Assembly: GCF_039542035.1 (NCBI RefSeq)
Contig: NZ_BAABHJ010000019.1
Span: 1 to 64,000, forward strand
Reading direction: 5' to 3'
Length of the DNA stretch: 64,000 nucleotides
Origin: Actinoallomurus liliacearum
GTDB lineage: Bacteria; Actinomycetota; Actinomycetes; Streptosporangiales; Streptosporangiaceae
In this document: piece after piece, positions 41,791-50,021 of the stretch
Position numbering within the stretch: position 1 is the first letter of the stretch
Layout of the letters: the number at the start of each line of letters is the position of its first letter
Position numbers and translations under genes: made by a program
Notes under the pieces: generated by a model
What the model was told of the DNA's origin: nothing
The model's input: only the letters and a program-made list of their open reading frames with translations
The model's database searches: none

Positions 41791-42191
41791 ACGTCCCCGC
41801 GTTCAAAGATCACCTGCATCGACGGCGCGGTCCAAGGACTCACCACTCCCCTGTCCATCGCACCGACTAATAGGTGCGCGATGGCCTTCGAAGCCGAAGA
41901 GGGCGCCAGGCTTCTTGACCATTATGCAATCCGACTGTAGCGTCTCCGCTGTTGAACTGCTTGACTGAACGGGGACCAATGTTCGGCATGCAATTATGGA
42001 AGCCGCGCCTCAGGCTTCTCCTCGACCGCAGGGCGGAAATCGAAAAGCCGATATTCTTCCGCCTCAACTGTCCGATGGATATCGACCCTTCCGGCCAACG
42101 AATTCCTGCGTCTTTTCGGTGCTGACCAAGCAGTGGCGCACCCGAGACCTCCTGCGTACGAATTTCAGTTCGACACCACTCCGAGGAAGCC
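41791..42191. other. Intergenic region upstream of a methyltransferase
   Basis: 400 bp with no credible frame. It has lower GC content between 41880 and 42180 than the surroundings, which suggests promoter or foreign DNA. The methyltransferase ribosome site (CGAGGAAGCC) is at the right edge. Confidence 0.4.
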
Positions 42192-42917
42192 ATGGCGCAG
42201 TACGACATCCTGGCCAAACAACTCAGCGATATCGAGAAGGCCATCCACTTCTACCGTGAGCACGTGGAGCTCCCATCGTTCTTTCACGCTCTGGGGCCGG
42301 TGAACGGCAAGCGTGTGCTGGACGTGGGGTGCGGCGACGGTCTCTATGCCCGGCTGGTCGCCCAGAGGGGCGCCGGTCAGGTGGTGGGAACGGACTCCTC
42401 CAGCGAGATGATCCGGCTGGCCGAGGCCGCCGAGGCGGACCAGCCGCTGGGAGTCCTGTACCACGTCCACGACGTGGCGACGATGCCGACAATGGGCGAA
42501 TTCGACCTGGTCATCGCCGTCAACGTACTGCACTACGCGGACAACAGGGCGACGCTGGACGGCATGTGCGAACGGATCTCCTCGAACCTCGTCTCCGGCG
42601 GCAGGCTGCTGGCCTACGTCGGGAACGCGGATGTCGACAGGGAGGCGGCACGGGATTTCGGTTTCATCGTGGACCGCCCGGCCGACCTCGGTGAGGGAGA
42701 CCCCTTCACCGTCACGATCCGCACGAATCCTCCCGCATCAGTGCAAGTTCACTACTGGACGGCGACGAGCCTCACTCGGGCCGTGGAATCCGCCGGGTTC
42801 ACGCGGGTCGGCTGGGAGGAGATGACACACTCCTCCGTCTCCGATGACGCCGCCGCGCGTCTCGGCCGCCTGCTGAAGAACCCGCCGGGCCTCCTTCTCA
42901 GCGCGTACAAGGAATGA
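42192..42917 (+). CDS. Class I SAM-dependent methyltransferase
   Basis: 241 aa with GAGGAAG 6 nt upstream. Motif I is VLDVGCGDGLYARLVAQRG, followed by the acidic-loop region VVGTDSSSEMIRLAEAAEA, motif II/III EFDLVIAVNVLHYADNRATL and MCERISSNLVSGGRLLAYVG. The C-terminal half forms the substrate lid (VQVHYWTATSLTRAVESAGF). It resembles small-molecule methyltransferases of the UbiE/Coq5 shape. It stands alone beside decayed genes and its substrate is not evident. Confidence 0.9.
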   Translation: MAQYDILAKQLSDIEKAIHFYREHVELPSFFHALGPVNGKRVLDVGCGDGLYARLVAQRGAGQVVGTDSSSEMIRLAEAAEADQPLGVLYHVHDVATMPTMGEFDLVIAVNVLHYADNRATLDGMCERISSNLVSGGRLLAYVGNADVDREAARDFGFIVDRPADLGEGDPFTVTIRTNPPASVQVHYWTATSLTRAVESAGFTRVGWEEMTHSSVSDDAAARLGRLLKNPPGLLLSAYKE

Positions 42918-43004
42918 CCCGGAAATCACGCGGGACGAGTCCGGTACAGGCACTCGGTCAGTGCGGTGCTTCCGTGCCGTGACTCTTCCGCCGTGGCCGT
43001 TGCG

Positions 43005-43640
43005 TCAGATCTTCCCGGCCTCGGCCGGTGTCCCTCCGCGCGCCTGGGCGGGCGCGCCGATGGGCTCCCAGCGGTCGGCGATGCGAGCCTCGACCTGCGG
43101 CATGGTGGTGTACTCCAGGTCCTCGATCGGCAGCCGGTGCGGCTCGAACGGGCCATGCCGGCGCAGGTAGTCCATCGCGAGATTGGCCTGGTGGCGTGCC
43201 TCGTCGAAACATGGATCGGCGAACAGGTCACGCGGGCCGATCAGTCTTCCGTCATGGATCTGGAGGCCCAGGGCGACCACCCGCGGCGGACCGTCGAACC
43301 GTGCCGGATGCGCGTGCTCGACCGAGACCGGCATGAACGGAGCGTGGTGAGATCCACGCATGCAGCCGGCAACGGTGTAGGCGAACGTGAACGGCTCCAG
43401 GACCTCGCCGACGGCGGGCAGTCCGGACTGCGTCCGTACGATCATCACCGGGTCGTCCTTCCCGACGTACTTGCCGGCGATCAGCGACAGGCGCTGCGTG
43501 CTCGTGGCCGCAGCCGTCTCTCCGAGGCTCTTCGACCGGACGCCGTGCACGACATACCGGGCAGGCGAGCCGATGAACATCAGCATGTCGTACAGCTCGG
43601 CAGGACAATCGAAGAAGATCCTCCGGGGCGGCCTTGCGGA
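43005..43640 (-). pseudogene. Class V fructose-1,6-bisphosphatase (FBP aldolase/phosphatase), C-terminal fragment
   Basis: The frame begins abruptly with RIFFDCPAELYDMLMFIG and continues ARYVVHGVRSKSLGETAAAT, YVGKDDPVMIVRTQSGLPA, VGEVLEPFTFAYTVAGCMRG, RFDGPPRVVALGLQIHDGRL and RHGPFEPHRLPIEDLEYTTM. These are the family's signature segments in order. The family is about 380 residues long; about 190 from the N terminus, including most metal-binding Asp residues, are missing. Upstream sequence in all frames lacks them. It is therefore a truncated gene, though the kept part is in one clean frame and may have been lost recently. Confidence 0.8.
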
Positions 43641-43811
43641 GCGCCTGTTCGATCGAGGTCCGGTGCGCGGCGACCGCCGCTCCCCTCGGCTGCCCACGGA
43701 CCATCGCCTCTATTTCGCCGGTCGCGAGGGACACACGATGGCAAAGGGAGCGCCCGCGATCCCGAGAACGAGATTCGGACACTGGTGGTCGATGTGGAAG
43801 GGGCAGGCGTC

Positions 43812-44699
43812 ATGCGAGAACCCATCGTGGTCGGCGTCGACGGGTCACGCCAGGCCCTGTGCGCCGTGGACTGGGCCGCGGCCGAGGCCGGGCGCAGAGG
43901 GCTGCCGTTGCGGATCGTGCACATCGCGACCGGCTGGGAGCGTGGGGACATCCCGGCGTACCGTGGTCGTGGACCGGCGACCTCGCAACCGGAGACCCCT
44001 GGGCTGAGAATCCTGGACATCGCCGAGGAACGCGCCCGGATGTTCGGGCCCATCGAGATCGAACGACGGCTCGGCATCGGTCCCATCCCGGGCACACTCC
44101 TTCAGGAATCGGCCGGAGGCTCGCTGCTCGTCCTGGGACAGCGCGGTACCGGCGCCTTCTCCCGGCTGCTGCTCGGCTCGGTGAGCCGCCAAGCGGCCGA
44201 ACACGCTCCCTGCCCGGTCCTCATCGTGCCGACGGACACCGACCCCAGGCCCCGGCTGCCGGAGATCGTCGTGGGGATCGACGGCTCTCAAGCCTCCGTC
44301 GACGCCGTGGCTTTCGCTCTGGAGGAGGCGGCCGAGCGCGGGCTGGGCCTGCGCGGGGTCCACGCGTGGGACCGCCCCGACTATCCGGCGGAGATGCGGC
44401 CGGTCTGCTACAACACCCTCACGATCGAGGAAGAGGGTGCCAGAGTCCTGTCGGAGTCCCTGGCCGGATGGGCCGCCAAGTATCCCGACGTACCGGTGAT
44501 CCAGCAGGTGATCGAGGGCAGCCCGGTGGCGGTTCTCACCGAGGCCTCGCGCACGGCCGAGTTCCTCGTGGTCGGTGCCAGAGGGCGCGGCGGGTTCCCC
44601 GGCCTGCGCCTCGGCTCGGTCAGTCACGCGGTCCTGCACCACGCCGAGGGACCGGTGGCCGTCGTACGGCGGTCCGGCGACGGAACGAGCGACGGGTGA
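43812..44699 (+). CDS. Universal stress protein, tandem UspA domains
   Basis: 295 aa from the ATG at 43812, preceded by GGAAGGGG; the frame extends far upstream antisense to the FBPase fragment and is not used. Two UspA domains: residues about 4-140 (PIVVGVDGSRQALCAVDWAA, then GGSLLVLGQRGTGAFSRLLL and GSVSRQAAEHAPCPVLIVP) and 150-290 (EIVVGIDGSQASVDAVAFAL, ending FLVVGARGRGGFPGLRLGSV). The G-2x-G-9x-G(S/T) ATP-binding pattern is seen in both. Such proteins accumulate in hypoxia, starvation and dormancy. The 11-mer GGACCATCGCC lies upstream at 43698-43708. Confidence 0.92.
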   Translation: MREPIVVGVDGSRQALCAVDWAAAEAGRRGLPLRIVHIATGWERGDIPAYRGRGPATSQPETPGLRILDIAEERARMFGPIEIERRLGIGPIPGTLLQESAGGSLLVLGQRGTGAFSRLLLGSVSRQAAEHAPCPVLIVPTDTDPRPRLPEIVVGIDGSQASVDAVAFALEEAAERGLGLRGVHAWDRPDYPAEMRPVCYNTLTIEEEGARVLSESLAGWAAKYPDVPVIQQVIEGSPVAVLTEASRTAEFLVVGARGRGGFPGLRLGSVSHAVLHHAEGPVAVVRRSGDGTSDG

Positions 44700-44808
44700 T
44701 GACCGACGGCGTTCCCGCTGCAGGAGCCGGTCGTACCGTACCCGAGCAGGCACGGCCCGCCGGCATCCGCCTGGGACCGCCGTCACCCCGTCTGAACGGT
44801 CCGATGGC

Positions 44809-44830
44809 GTGGGACCATCGCCCCTGGACC
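44809..44830. promoter_or_regulatory. Candidate DevR/DosR-like box
   Basis: GTGGGACCATCGCCCCTGGACC lies 45-66 bp before the phosphoribosyltransferase-hydrolase fusion. Its core GGACCATCGCC recurs exactly 104-114 bp before the universal stress protein gene (43698-43708). The GGGAC...CCC shape recalls actinobacterial dormancy-regulator sites. This is inference from resemblance only. Confidence 0.35.
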
Positions 44831-44874
44831 GTACCGACCCGCCCTGCCGAGCCTGAAGGTGAGGGGGCAGAACC

Positions 44875-46212
44875 ATGATTTTCATCGATCGAATCGACGC
44901 GGGCCGGCATCTGGCCGGGCGGCTGCGTCATCTGAGGGGCCGGGATCTCGTGGTCGTCGGGCTTCCCCGAGGCGGCGTTCCTGTCGCCGCCGAGGTGGCC
45001 CGCGCGTTGAACGCGCCATTGGATGTCATCGTTGTCCGGAAGCTGGGGGTGCCGTTCCAGCCGGAACTGGGCATGGGGGCGATCGGTCAGGACGGTGTGC
45101 GGATCATCAACGAGGACATCGTCCGCATGGCACACGTGTCTCCCGAGGAACTGGCCGCGGTTGAGGCACGCGAACGGGCCGAGTTGGAGCGGCGCGCGCG
45201 TCGGTACCGTGGAGGCCGGGCCCGGGTGCCACTCGAGGGGCGGATGGTGATCGTGATCGACGATGGCATCGCCACCGGCTCGACGGCGCGGGCGGCCTGC
45301 AAGGTGGCACGCGCCCAGGGGGCGGCGCGGGTCGCCTTGGCCGTCCCGGTCGCACCTCCTGGCTGGACCGCGGCGCTGCAGGATGACGCCGACGAGCTCA
45401 GCTGCCTGGAGACACCCGCGGGTTTCATGGCGATCGGGCAGTGGTACGCCGACTTCTCCCAGCCCACCGACGAGCAGGTCGCGGCCTGCCTGCGGCAGGC
45501 CGGTGGGCCCGCGCCCGCGTCGGTGCTCCACGCATCGCCGAACGCCGACCTGCCGCGGGATGAAGAGGTCGAGATACAGACCGGGCCGGTAAGGCTGACC
45601 GGTCGCCTGACCGTCCCCGAGGATCCCCGCGGGTTCGTCATGTTCGCCCACGGCAGCGGCAGCAGCCGCCACAGTCCGCGCAACCGCTTCGTGGCCACCG
45701 TCCTGAACCAGGTTGGACTCGGCACCCTGCTCTTCGACCTGCTCACCGTGCGGGAGGAGGTCGACCGGGCCAACGTGTTCGACGTCGAACTGCTGGCCCG
45801 CCGCCTGGTCGACACCGCCGCCCGGCTACGCGACCTCCCGGAGGCCCACGGGCTCGGCGTCGGCTACTTCGGTGCGGGTACCGGCGCCGCGGCCGCGCTG
45901 TGGGCCGCGGCCGAACCGGGCGCGGACGTCGCCGCCGTCGTCTCTCGTGGCGGCCGGCCCGACCTGGCGGGTCCTCGGCTGGCTCACGTGACCGCCCCCA
46001 CCCTGCTCATCGTCGGTGGGCGGGACGAGGTCGTCCTCGAACTCAACCGACAGGCTCAGGCTCGGTTGCGCTGCGAGAACGGGCTCGCCGTCGTCCCCGA
46101 CGCGACCCACCTGTTCGAAGAGCCCGGAGCCCTCGAAGCGTCCGCGGTACTCGCGAGAGAGTGGTTCATCGATCATCTCGCCCCGGTCCCCCAGTTCTCC
46201 CCCGGAGCATGA
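44875..46212 (+). CDS. Phosphoribosyltransferase/dienelactone hydrolase-like fusion
   Basis: 445 aa with GAAGGTGAGGGGGCAG upstream. The N-terminal domain (1-215) is a type I phosphoribosyltransferase-like protein: LVVVGLPRGGVPVAAEVARA and the PRPP loop VIVIDDGIATGSTARAA. The C-terminal domain (225-435) is an alpha/beta hydrolase: VMFAHGSGSSRHSPRNRFVA, GLGVGYFGAGTGAAAALWAA (the nucleophile position reads GAGTG with no Ser or Cys), LLIVGGRDEVV, and a terminal His in VPDATHLFEEPG. M. tuberculosis Rv0571c, a dormancy-regulon protein, has the same two-domain layout as I recall it. The missing nucleophile suggests that the hydrolase half is not a classical esterase. Confidence 0.85.
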   Translation: MIFIDRIDAGRHLAGRLRHLRGRDLVVVGLPRGGVPVAAEVARALNAPLDVIVVRKLGVPFQPELGMGAIGQDGVRIINEDIVRMAHVSPEELAAVEARERAELERRARRYRGGRARVPLEGRMVIVIDDGIATGSTARAACKVARAQGAARVALAVPVAPPGWTAALQDDADELSCLETPAGFMAIGQWYADFSQPTDEQVAACLRQAGGPAPASVLHASPNADLPRDEEVEIQTGPVRLTGRLTVPEDPRGFVMFAHGSGSSRHSPRNRFVATVLNQVGLGTLLFDLLTVREEVDRANVFDVELLARRLVDTAARLRDLPEAHGLGVGYFGAGTGAAAALWAAAEPGADVAAVVSRGGRPDLAGPRLAHVTAPTLLIVGGRDEVVLELNRQAQARLRCENGLAVVPDATHLFEEPGALEASAVLAREWFIDHLAPVPQFSPGA

Positions 46213-46254
46213 ACCACAGAGTGCGGGGACGGGAGGCGAACACAATGGAGACGT

Positions 46255-47589
46255 GTGGAACGCCCGCATGGGGACCGCCGTCCCGGGCGGTCCCGTAACC
46301 GGTACGTCGACCTCCTGCGTGTCATCGCGGTGGTCCTGGTGGTACTCGGTCACTGGCTGGCGACCTCGATCACGTACCACGGCGGCCGCCTGGGCGGGCA
46401 GGACGTGATGGCACGACTGCCGTGGACCGAGTGGCTCTCGCTGGTGTTCCAGGTGATGCCGGTCTTCTTCCTGGCGGGAGGCTTCGCCAACGCGGCGTCC
46501 TGGACATCTCACCGCGCCCGCGGCGGGGGCTGGGCCTGCTGGCTGTACGGCCGGGCCGTACGGCTCGTGGGGCCCACCACGGCGTACGTCCTCGTGTCCG
46601 TCGCCGTCGTCGCCGTCTGCCGTGCCGCCGGCGTCGACGGAGCCGTGCTCGACCGCGCGGGGTGGGCGGTGGCCCTCCATCTGTGGTTCCTGCCCGTGTA
46701 CCTCGGCCTGCTGGCCGCGACACCGGGGTTGCACGCCGCCCACCGGCGGTGGGGCCTCGGGGTACCGGCCGTGCTCGCCGTCGGCGCGGCCGGGGTGAAT
46801 ACGACGGTCCTGTCATTCCATCCACCGGTGCTGGGATGGGCGGACTACCTGCTGGTGTGGGGAGCGATACACCAACTGGGCTTCGCCTGGCATGACGGCG
46901 CGCTCACCCGCACCAGGCGGCGACCGCTGGCGCTGGCCGCCATGGGGATCACCGTCCTGGCAGGCCTGGTGTGGCTCGGTCCCTTCCCGGTGAGCATGGT
47001 CGGGGTGCCCGGTGCGCCGATCAAGAACTCCGTACCGCCTTCGACCGCTCTCCTCGCGTTCGCCATCGGCCAGGCAGGACTGCTGCTCGCCGCCGAACCG
47101 GCCGTGACACGCCTGTTGCGCCGACCCCGTCTGTGGCGGGCGGTGACGCGAGCCAATCGAATGGTCATGACGCTGTACCTGTGGCACATGGCCCCGGTGA
47201 TCCTCGCGGCGGTCGCCCTGTACCCCACCGGGCTGCTCCCATCCGTACCGATCGGGTCACCGGCCTGGCTGCGCCAGCGTCTCATCTGGGTGGTCACGCT
47301 CACGGTCGTGTTCGTTCCGATCGCCTTGGCACTGCGGCCCGCGGAACGCCTGACCCCCGCGCGGCGCCGCACGGACATCGGTTCTCTCCGCCGGGAGGCG
47401 TGGCCCCTGCTCACGACCGGGGTCGCCGCGGTCGCCGTCGCCTTGGCCCAAGTCGCGGCACACGGGTTCGCCCCGAGCGGTCGGCTCCCCCTCCCCGTTC
47501 TCGCCGCCTACGCCGCCGGGGTCCTCCTGCTCATCGCGGCAGGAGGAATGCGCCCCGGGCCGGACCGGACAACGCAGCGCAGCCGGTGA
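46255..47589 (+). CDS. Acyltransferase 3 family membrane protein
   Basis: 444 aa from a GTG at 46255 with GGAGA before it. About ten to eleven membrane helices. The first has the family motif YVDLLRVIAVVLVVLGHWLA with the catalytic-type His, followed by VMPVFFLAGGFANAASWTSH and RLVGPTTAYVLV, and ANRMVMTLYLWHMAPVILAA with the later His. These proteins O-acylate sugars of surface polysaccharides, antibiotics or glycolipids in the membrane. It lies 42 bp downstream of the fusion gene in the same direction and may share its transcript. Confidence 0.88.
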   Translation: MERPHGDRRPGRSRNRYVDLLRVIAVVLVVLGHWLATSITYHGGRLGGQDVMARLPWTEWLSLVFQVMPVFFLAGGFANAASWTSHRARGGGWACWLYGRAVRLVGPTTAYVLVSVAVVAVCRAAGVDGAVLDRAGWAVALHLWFLPVYLGLLAATPGLHAAHRRWGLGVPAVLAVGAAGVNTTVLSFHPPVLGWADYLLVWGAIHQLGFAWHDGALTRTRRRPLALAAMGITVLAGLVWLGPFPVSMVGVPGAPIKNSVPPSTALLAFAIGQAGLLLAAEPAVTRLLRRPRLWRAVTRANRMVMTLYLWHMAPVILAAVALYPTGLLPSVPIGSPAWLRQRLIWVVTLTVVFVPIALALRPAERLTPARRRTDIGSLRREAWPLLTTGVAAVAVALAQVAAHGFAPSGRLPLPVLAAYAAGVLLLIAAGGMRPGPDRTTQRSR

Positions 47590-47931
47590 CATCTTCCAGG
47601 CTCGGAACCGGCTCCGCAGGCTGATCCCGGCGCCGGATGGTGAACGTTCCGCCGGCGAATGTTCTCAGCCGGCCGTGGGCGGGCCCATGGATGAGGTCAG
47701 GGTGCGGTCACGTTCTTCGCCTCGGCCGTCGTAGCCCGTCCTCGGCCCCGATCTCCCGACCGGCGAAGAGACCGGTAGGGACGTACGGACGTGGGTCCGG
47801 GACGAAGGTCCTGGTGAGCAGCCGTGGTCGGCGTCCAGGCGGTGGATCACTTCGCCGACGATAGACCTTCGGCCCTACTCCCACGGCGGAACCCCGACGA
47901 GACTCGACGACGTCGGGACTTAGGAGGGGTC
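47590..47931. other. Intergenic region before the DUF1918 gene
   Basis: 342 bp without a credible gene. Just upstream of the DUF1918 start the sequence CGTCGGGACTTAGGAGGGGTC has a GGGACTT element that could be half of a dormancy-type box, but it overlaps the ribosome site and no symmetric partner is present. Confidence 0.35.
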
Positions 47932-48135
47932 ATGCATGCAGTCGCAGGGGACGCGTTGCGAGTGGAGGGACGCCACGTGGGTGATGAGGTGCGCGAAGGG
48001 ATCATCGTCGAAGTGCATGGCAAGAATGGCGCGCCGCCCTACCTCGTCCGCTGGCGCGACGGTCATGAAAGCGTGTTCTTCCCCTCTGGCGACACGCTGG
48101 TCGAGCATCTTCCCACCAACGAGAAGGCACGGTGA
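47932..48135 (+). CDS. DUF1918 family protein
   Basis: 67 aa from the ATG at 47932 with TAGGAGGGG 5 nt upstream; a second in-frame start is not needed. The sequence is a small SH3-like beta barrel: HVGDEVREGIIVEVHGKNGA and PPYLVRWRDGHESVFFPSGD. DUF1918 proteins are common in actinobacteria, often beside stress genes, and their function is unknown. It is the last member of the stress-like group that starts at 43005. Confidence 0.88.
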   Translation: MHAVAGDALRVEGRHVGDEVREGIIVEVHGKNGAPPYLVRWRDGHESVFFPSGDTLVEHLPTNEKAR

Positions 48136-48491
48136 CCGGTCACGCCGCCGTTCGTCTGATCACCACGTGACGAGGGGAGACGGGGGTTCGGTCGGCTCCG
48201 GCCAGGACGCGGGCCGAAGTGCCCTGACATCGCCGCGTCCTGGGTGATGCCGTAGCCGGCCACGGCGAGCCTCCCGGTGCTGCGGAAGCGCTCCATCTGG
48301 TCCGTCAGGAAATTCCTGTTGTCCGCGTACCACGGGTTGCTGGAGGAGGAGGCCGCAGTGGAAGAGGAGCCGTTCCCGTCCGGGCCGCAGGCCGCCGTCC
48401 CCACGGCGCCCCCGGACAGGGCGAGCATCTGGCGCCGGGAGGCCTCCCCGCTCCACCGTCTCCTGCCGAATTCCGTGTTGCTTCCTCTCAT
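48063..48491 (-). pseudogene. Tat-type lipoprotein, probably truncated
   Basis: From an ATG at 48491 (GGAGG 9-10 nt upstream) the frame has a twin-arginine lipoprotein signal, SRRQMLALSGGAVGTAACG, then a Ser/Thr spacer and NPWYADNRNFLTDQMERFRS and RLAVAGYGITQDAAMSGHFG. After about residue 95 the sequence becomes Arg/Pro-rich and runs antisense into the DUF1918 gene, with no family resemblance. I read it as the N-terminal part of an exported lipoprotein whose remainder is lost. Confidence 0.5.
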
Positions 48492-48849
48492 TCGCCGACC
48501 CGCCTCCCGGCTTGTCCTGTTCGTGTGGCCCCAACCGGCCTGAAACAGACCGCTCCGTATTAGGACGGCACAGGACTTCCTATCGGTTCTCACCAAATCG
48601 GGAACGGGCCGGCCGGCGTGCCGTTGGTGCGCCCGCTCCGAACGTAGGTGCACCAGTAGGCGGGCGGCTGCTGTCGTTGCCTCGACGACCAGCTCGCGAG
48701 GTCCATCGCGAAATCACCGCCTACCACCAGGTTCGACCAGCCAGGCGATGTCGTTTGGGTATCGGACTATCCCAATCCGGTGTTGGACGTGAATCGTGGC
48801 AGCTTCTTAGAGTCGGTTGCGCACCCAACCGCTCTGAGGAGAAAGTTCC
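48492..48849. other. Intergenic region before kdgD
   Basis: 358 bp. A palindrome-like TCGGACTATCCCAATCCGG at 48762-48780 lies about 70 bp before the kdgD start, in the likely promoter. No gene is seen. Confidence 0.35.
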
Positions 48850-49764
48850 ATGCCCGATTTGACGCCTCGGGAGGTCGCCCAGCAGTTGGGCTCGGGCCTC
48901 TTGTCCTTCCCGGTGACCCATCTGACCGCGGATGGCGTCTTCGACGAGCCGGCCTACCGGGAGCACGTGGCCTGGCTGTCGGGGTTCCCGGCTGCCGGAC
49001 TGTTCGCGGCGGGCGGCACCGGCGAGTTCTTCTCTCTCAGTCTGGCCGAGGTCGAGAGGGTCGTCGGTGCCGCCGTTGCGGCCGCGCCCGTTGGGCTCCC
49101 CGTCATCGCGCCCGCGGGTTACGGCACGGCCATCGCAGCCGAGATGGCGCGGGCCGCCGAACGGGCGGGGGCGGACGGCGTCCTGTTGTTCCCGCCGTAT
49201 CTGACCGAGGCCGGGCAGGAGGGGCTGCGCGCGCACGTGCGTGCGGTGTGCCGGGCGACGAGCCTAGGAGTGATCGTCTATAACCGTGCCAACGCGCGGT
49301 ACGACGCCGAAACCGTCGCCCGGCTGGCGGAGGAGTGCCCGAACCTGGTCGGGTACAAGGACGGGGTCGGTGACATCGAGCAGATGACCCGGATCTACGC
49401 CCGGCTGGGTGACCGGCTCACCTACATCGGTGGGCTGCCGACTGCGGAGATGTTCGCCCTGCCTTATCTGTCGCTGGGGCTGACAACGTACTCGTCGGCC
49501 ATCTTCAACTTCCTGCCGAGGTACGCCGCCGGGTTCTATGAGGCTGTCCGCCATCATGACGACGCCGCCGTGATGGCAGCGCTGGAGGAGTTCGTGATCC
49601 CGTACTGCGATCTGCGGAACCGCCGGCCCGGATATGCGGTGAGCATCATCAAGGCGGGTTTGAAGGTGGTCGGGCGGCCGGCGGGCCCGGTCCGTCCGCC
49701 GCTGACCGATCTCGACGACGCCGAGCTCGCCGAGCTCCAGGTTCTGATCGACAAGGTGGCCTGA
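48850..49764 (+). CDS. kdgD: 5-dehydro-4-deoxyglucarate dehydratase
   Basis: 304 aa with GAGGAGAAAG before the ATG. A member of the DHDPS/NAL class I aldolase superfamily: TIM barrel with LFAAGGTGEFFSLSLAEVER, the Tyr in LGVIVYNRAN, and the Schiff-base Lys170 in NLVGYKDGVGD. The GYGT stretch and full length match KdgD (EC 4.2.1.41), which converts 5-keto-4-deoxyglucarate to 2,5-dioxopentanoate (2-oxoglutarate semialdehyde) with loss of CO2 and water. It fits the two aldarate dehydratases next door, whose product is its substrate. The following gene should be the semialdehyde dehydrogenase but is only a remnant. Confidence 0.92.
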   Translation: MPDLTPREVAQQLGSGLLSFPVTHLTADGVFDEPAYREHVAWLSGFPAAGLFAAGGTGEFFSLSLAEVERVVGAAVAAAPVGLPVIAPAGYGTAIAAEMARAAERAGADGVLLFPPYLTEAGQEGLRAHVRAVCRATSLGVIVYNRANARYDAETVARLAEECPNLVGYKDGVGDIEQMTRIYARLGDRLTYIGGLPTAEMFALPYLSLGLTTYSSAIFNFLPRYAAGFYEAVRHHDDAAVMAALEEFVIPYCDLRNRRPGYAVSIIKAGLKVVGRPAGPVRPPLTDLDDAELAELQVLIDKVA

Positions 49765-49766
49765 GC

Positions 49767-50021
49767 ATGGCGTGGCGGGACTTCGACGCCTACCACTCCA
49801 CTACGCCAGAGGCAGTGCACGGCGGCCCCTTCTCCGCCACATCGGCCCCGGCGGCGACGTCCGTCGGAACCCGGGCGATCAAGCGGTTCCTGCGTCCGGT
49901 CGCGTACCAGAACGTGCCCGCGGACCTCCTCCCCCACGAGCTCCGCGGCGAGAACACGTGTGGCATCTTCCGGCGACGCGACGGCCGACCGGAGACGGAA
50001 CCGAGAGGACAAATGGCGTGA
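49767..50021 (+). pseudogene. 2-oxoglutarate semialdehyde dehydrogenase, C-terminal remnant
   Basis: 84 residues starting 3 bp after kdgD. From about residue 20 the text GGPFSATSAPAATSVGTRAI, KRFLRPVAYQNVPADLLPHE and LRGENTCGIFRRRDG matches the last 50-60 residues of 2,5-dioxovalerate dehydrogenases (PATSDxRxTSVGTxAIxRFLRPV...QNxPxxLLP). The catalytic Cys, Glu and NAD-binding domain (about 450 residues) are gone. An ATG at 49767 makes the frame look open, but it is a deletion scar. Its stop overlaps the GTG of the next gene, so it could still couple translation. Confidence 0.8.

Noticed and set aside
42966..43811. Extension of the universal stress protein frame upstream to 42966
   Set aside because: It is antisense to the FBPase fragment and lacks similarity; a good start with a ribosome site is at 43812.
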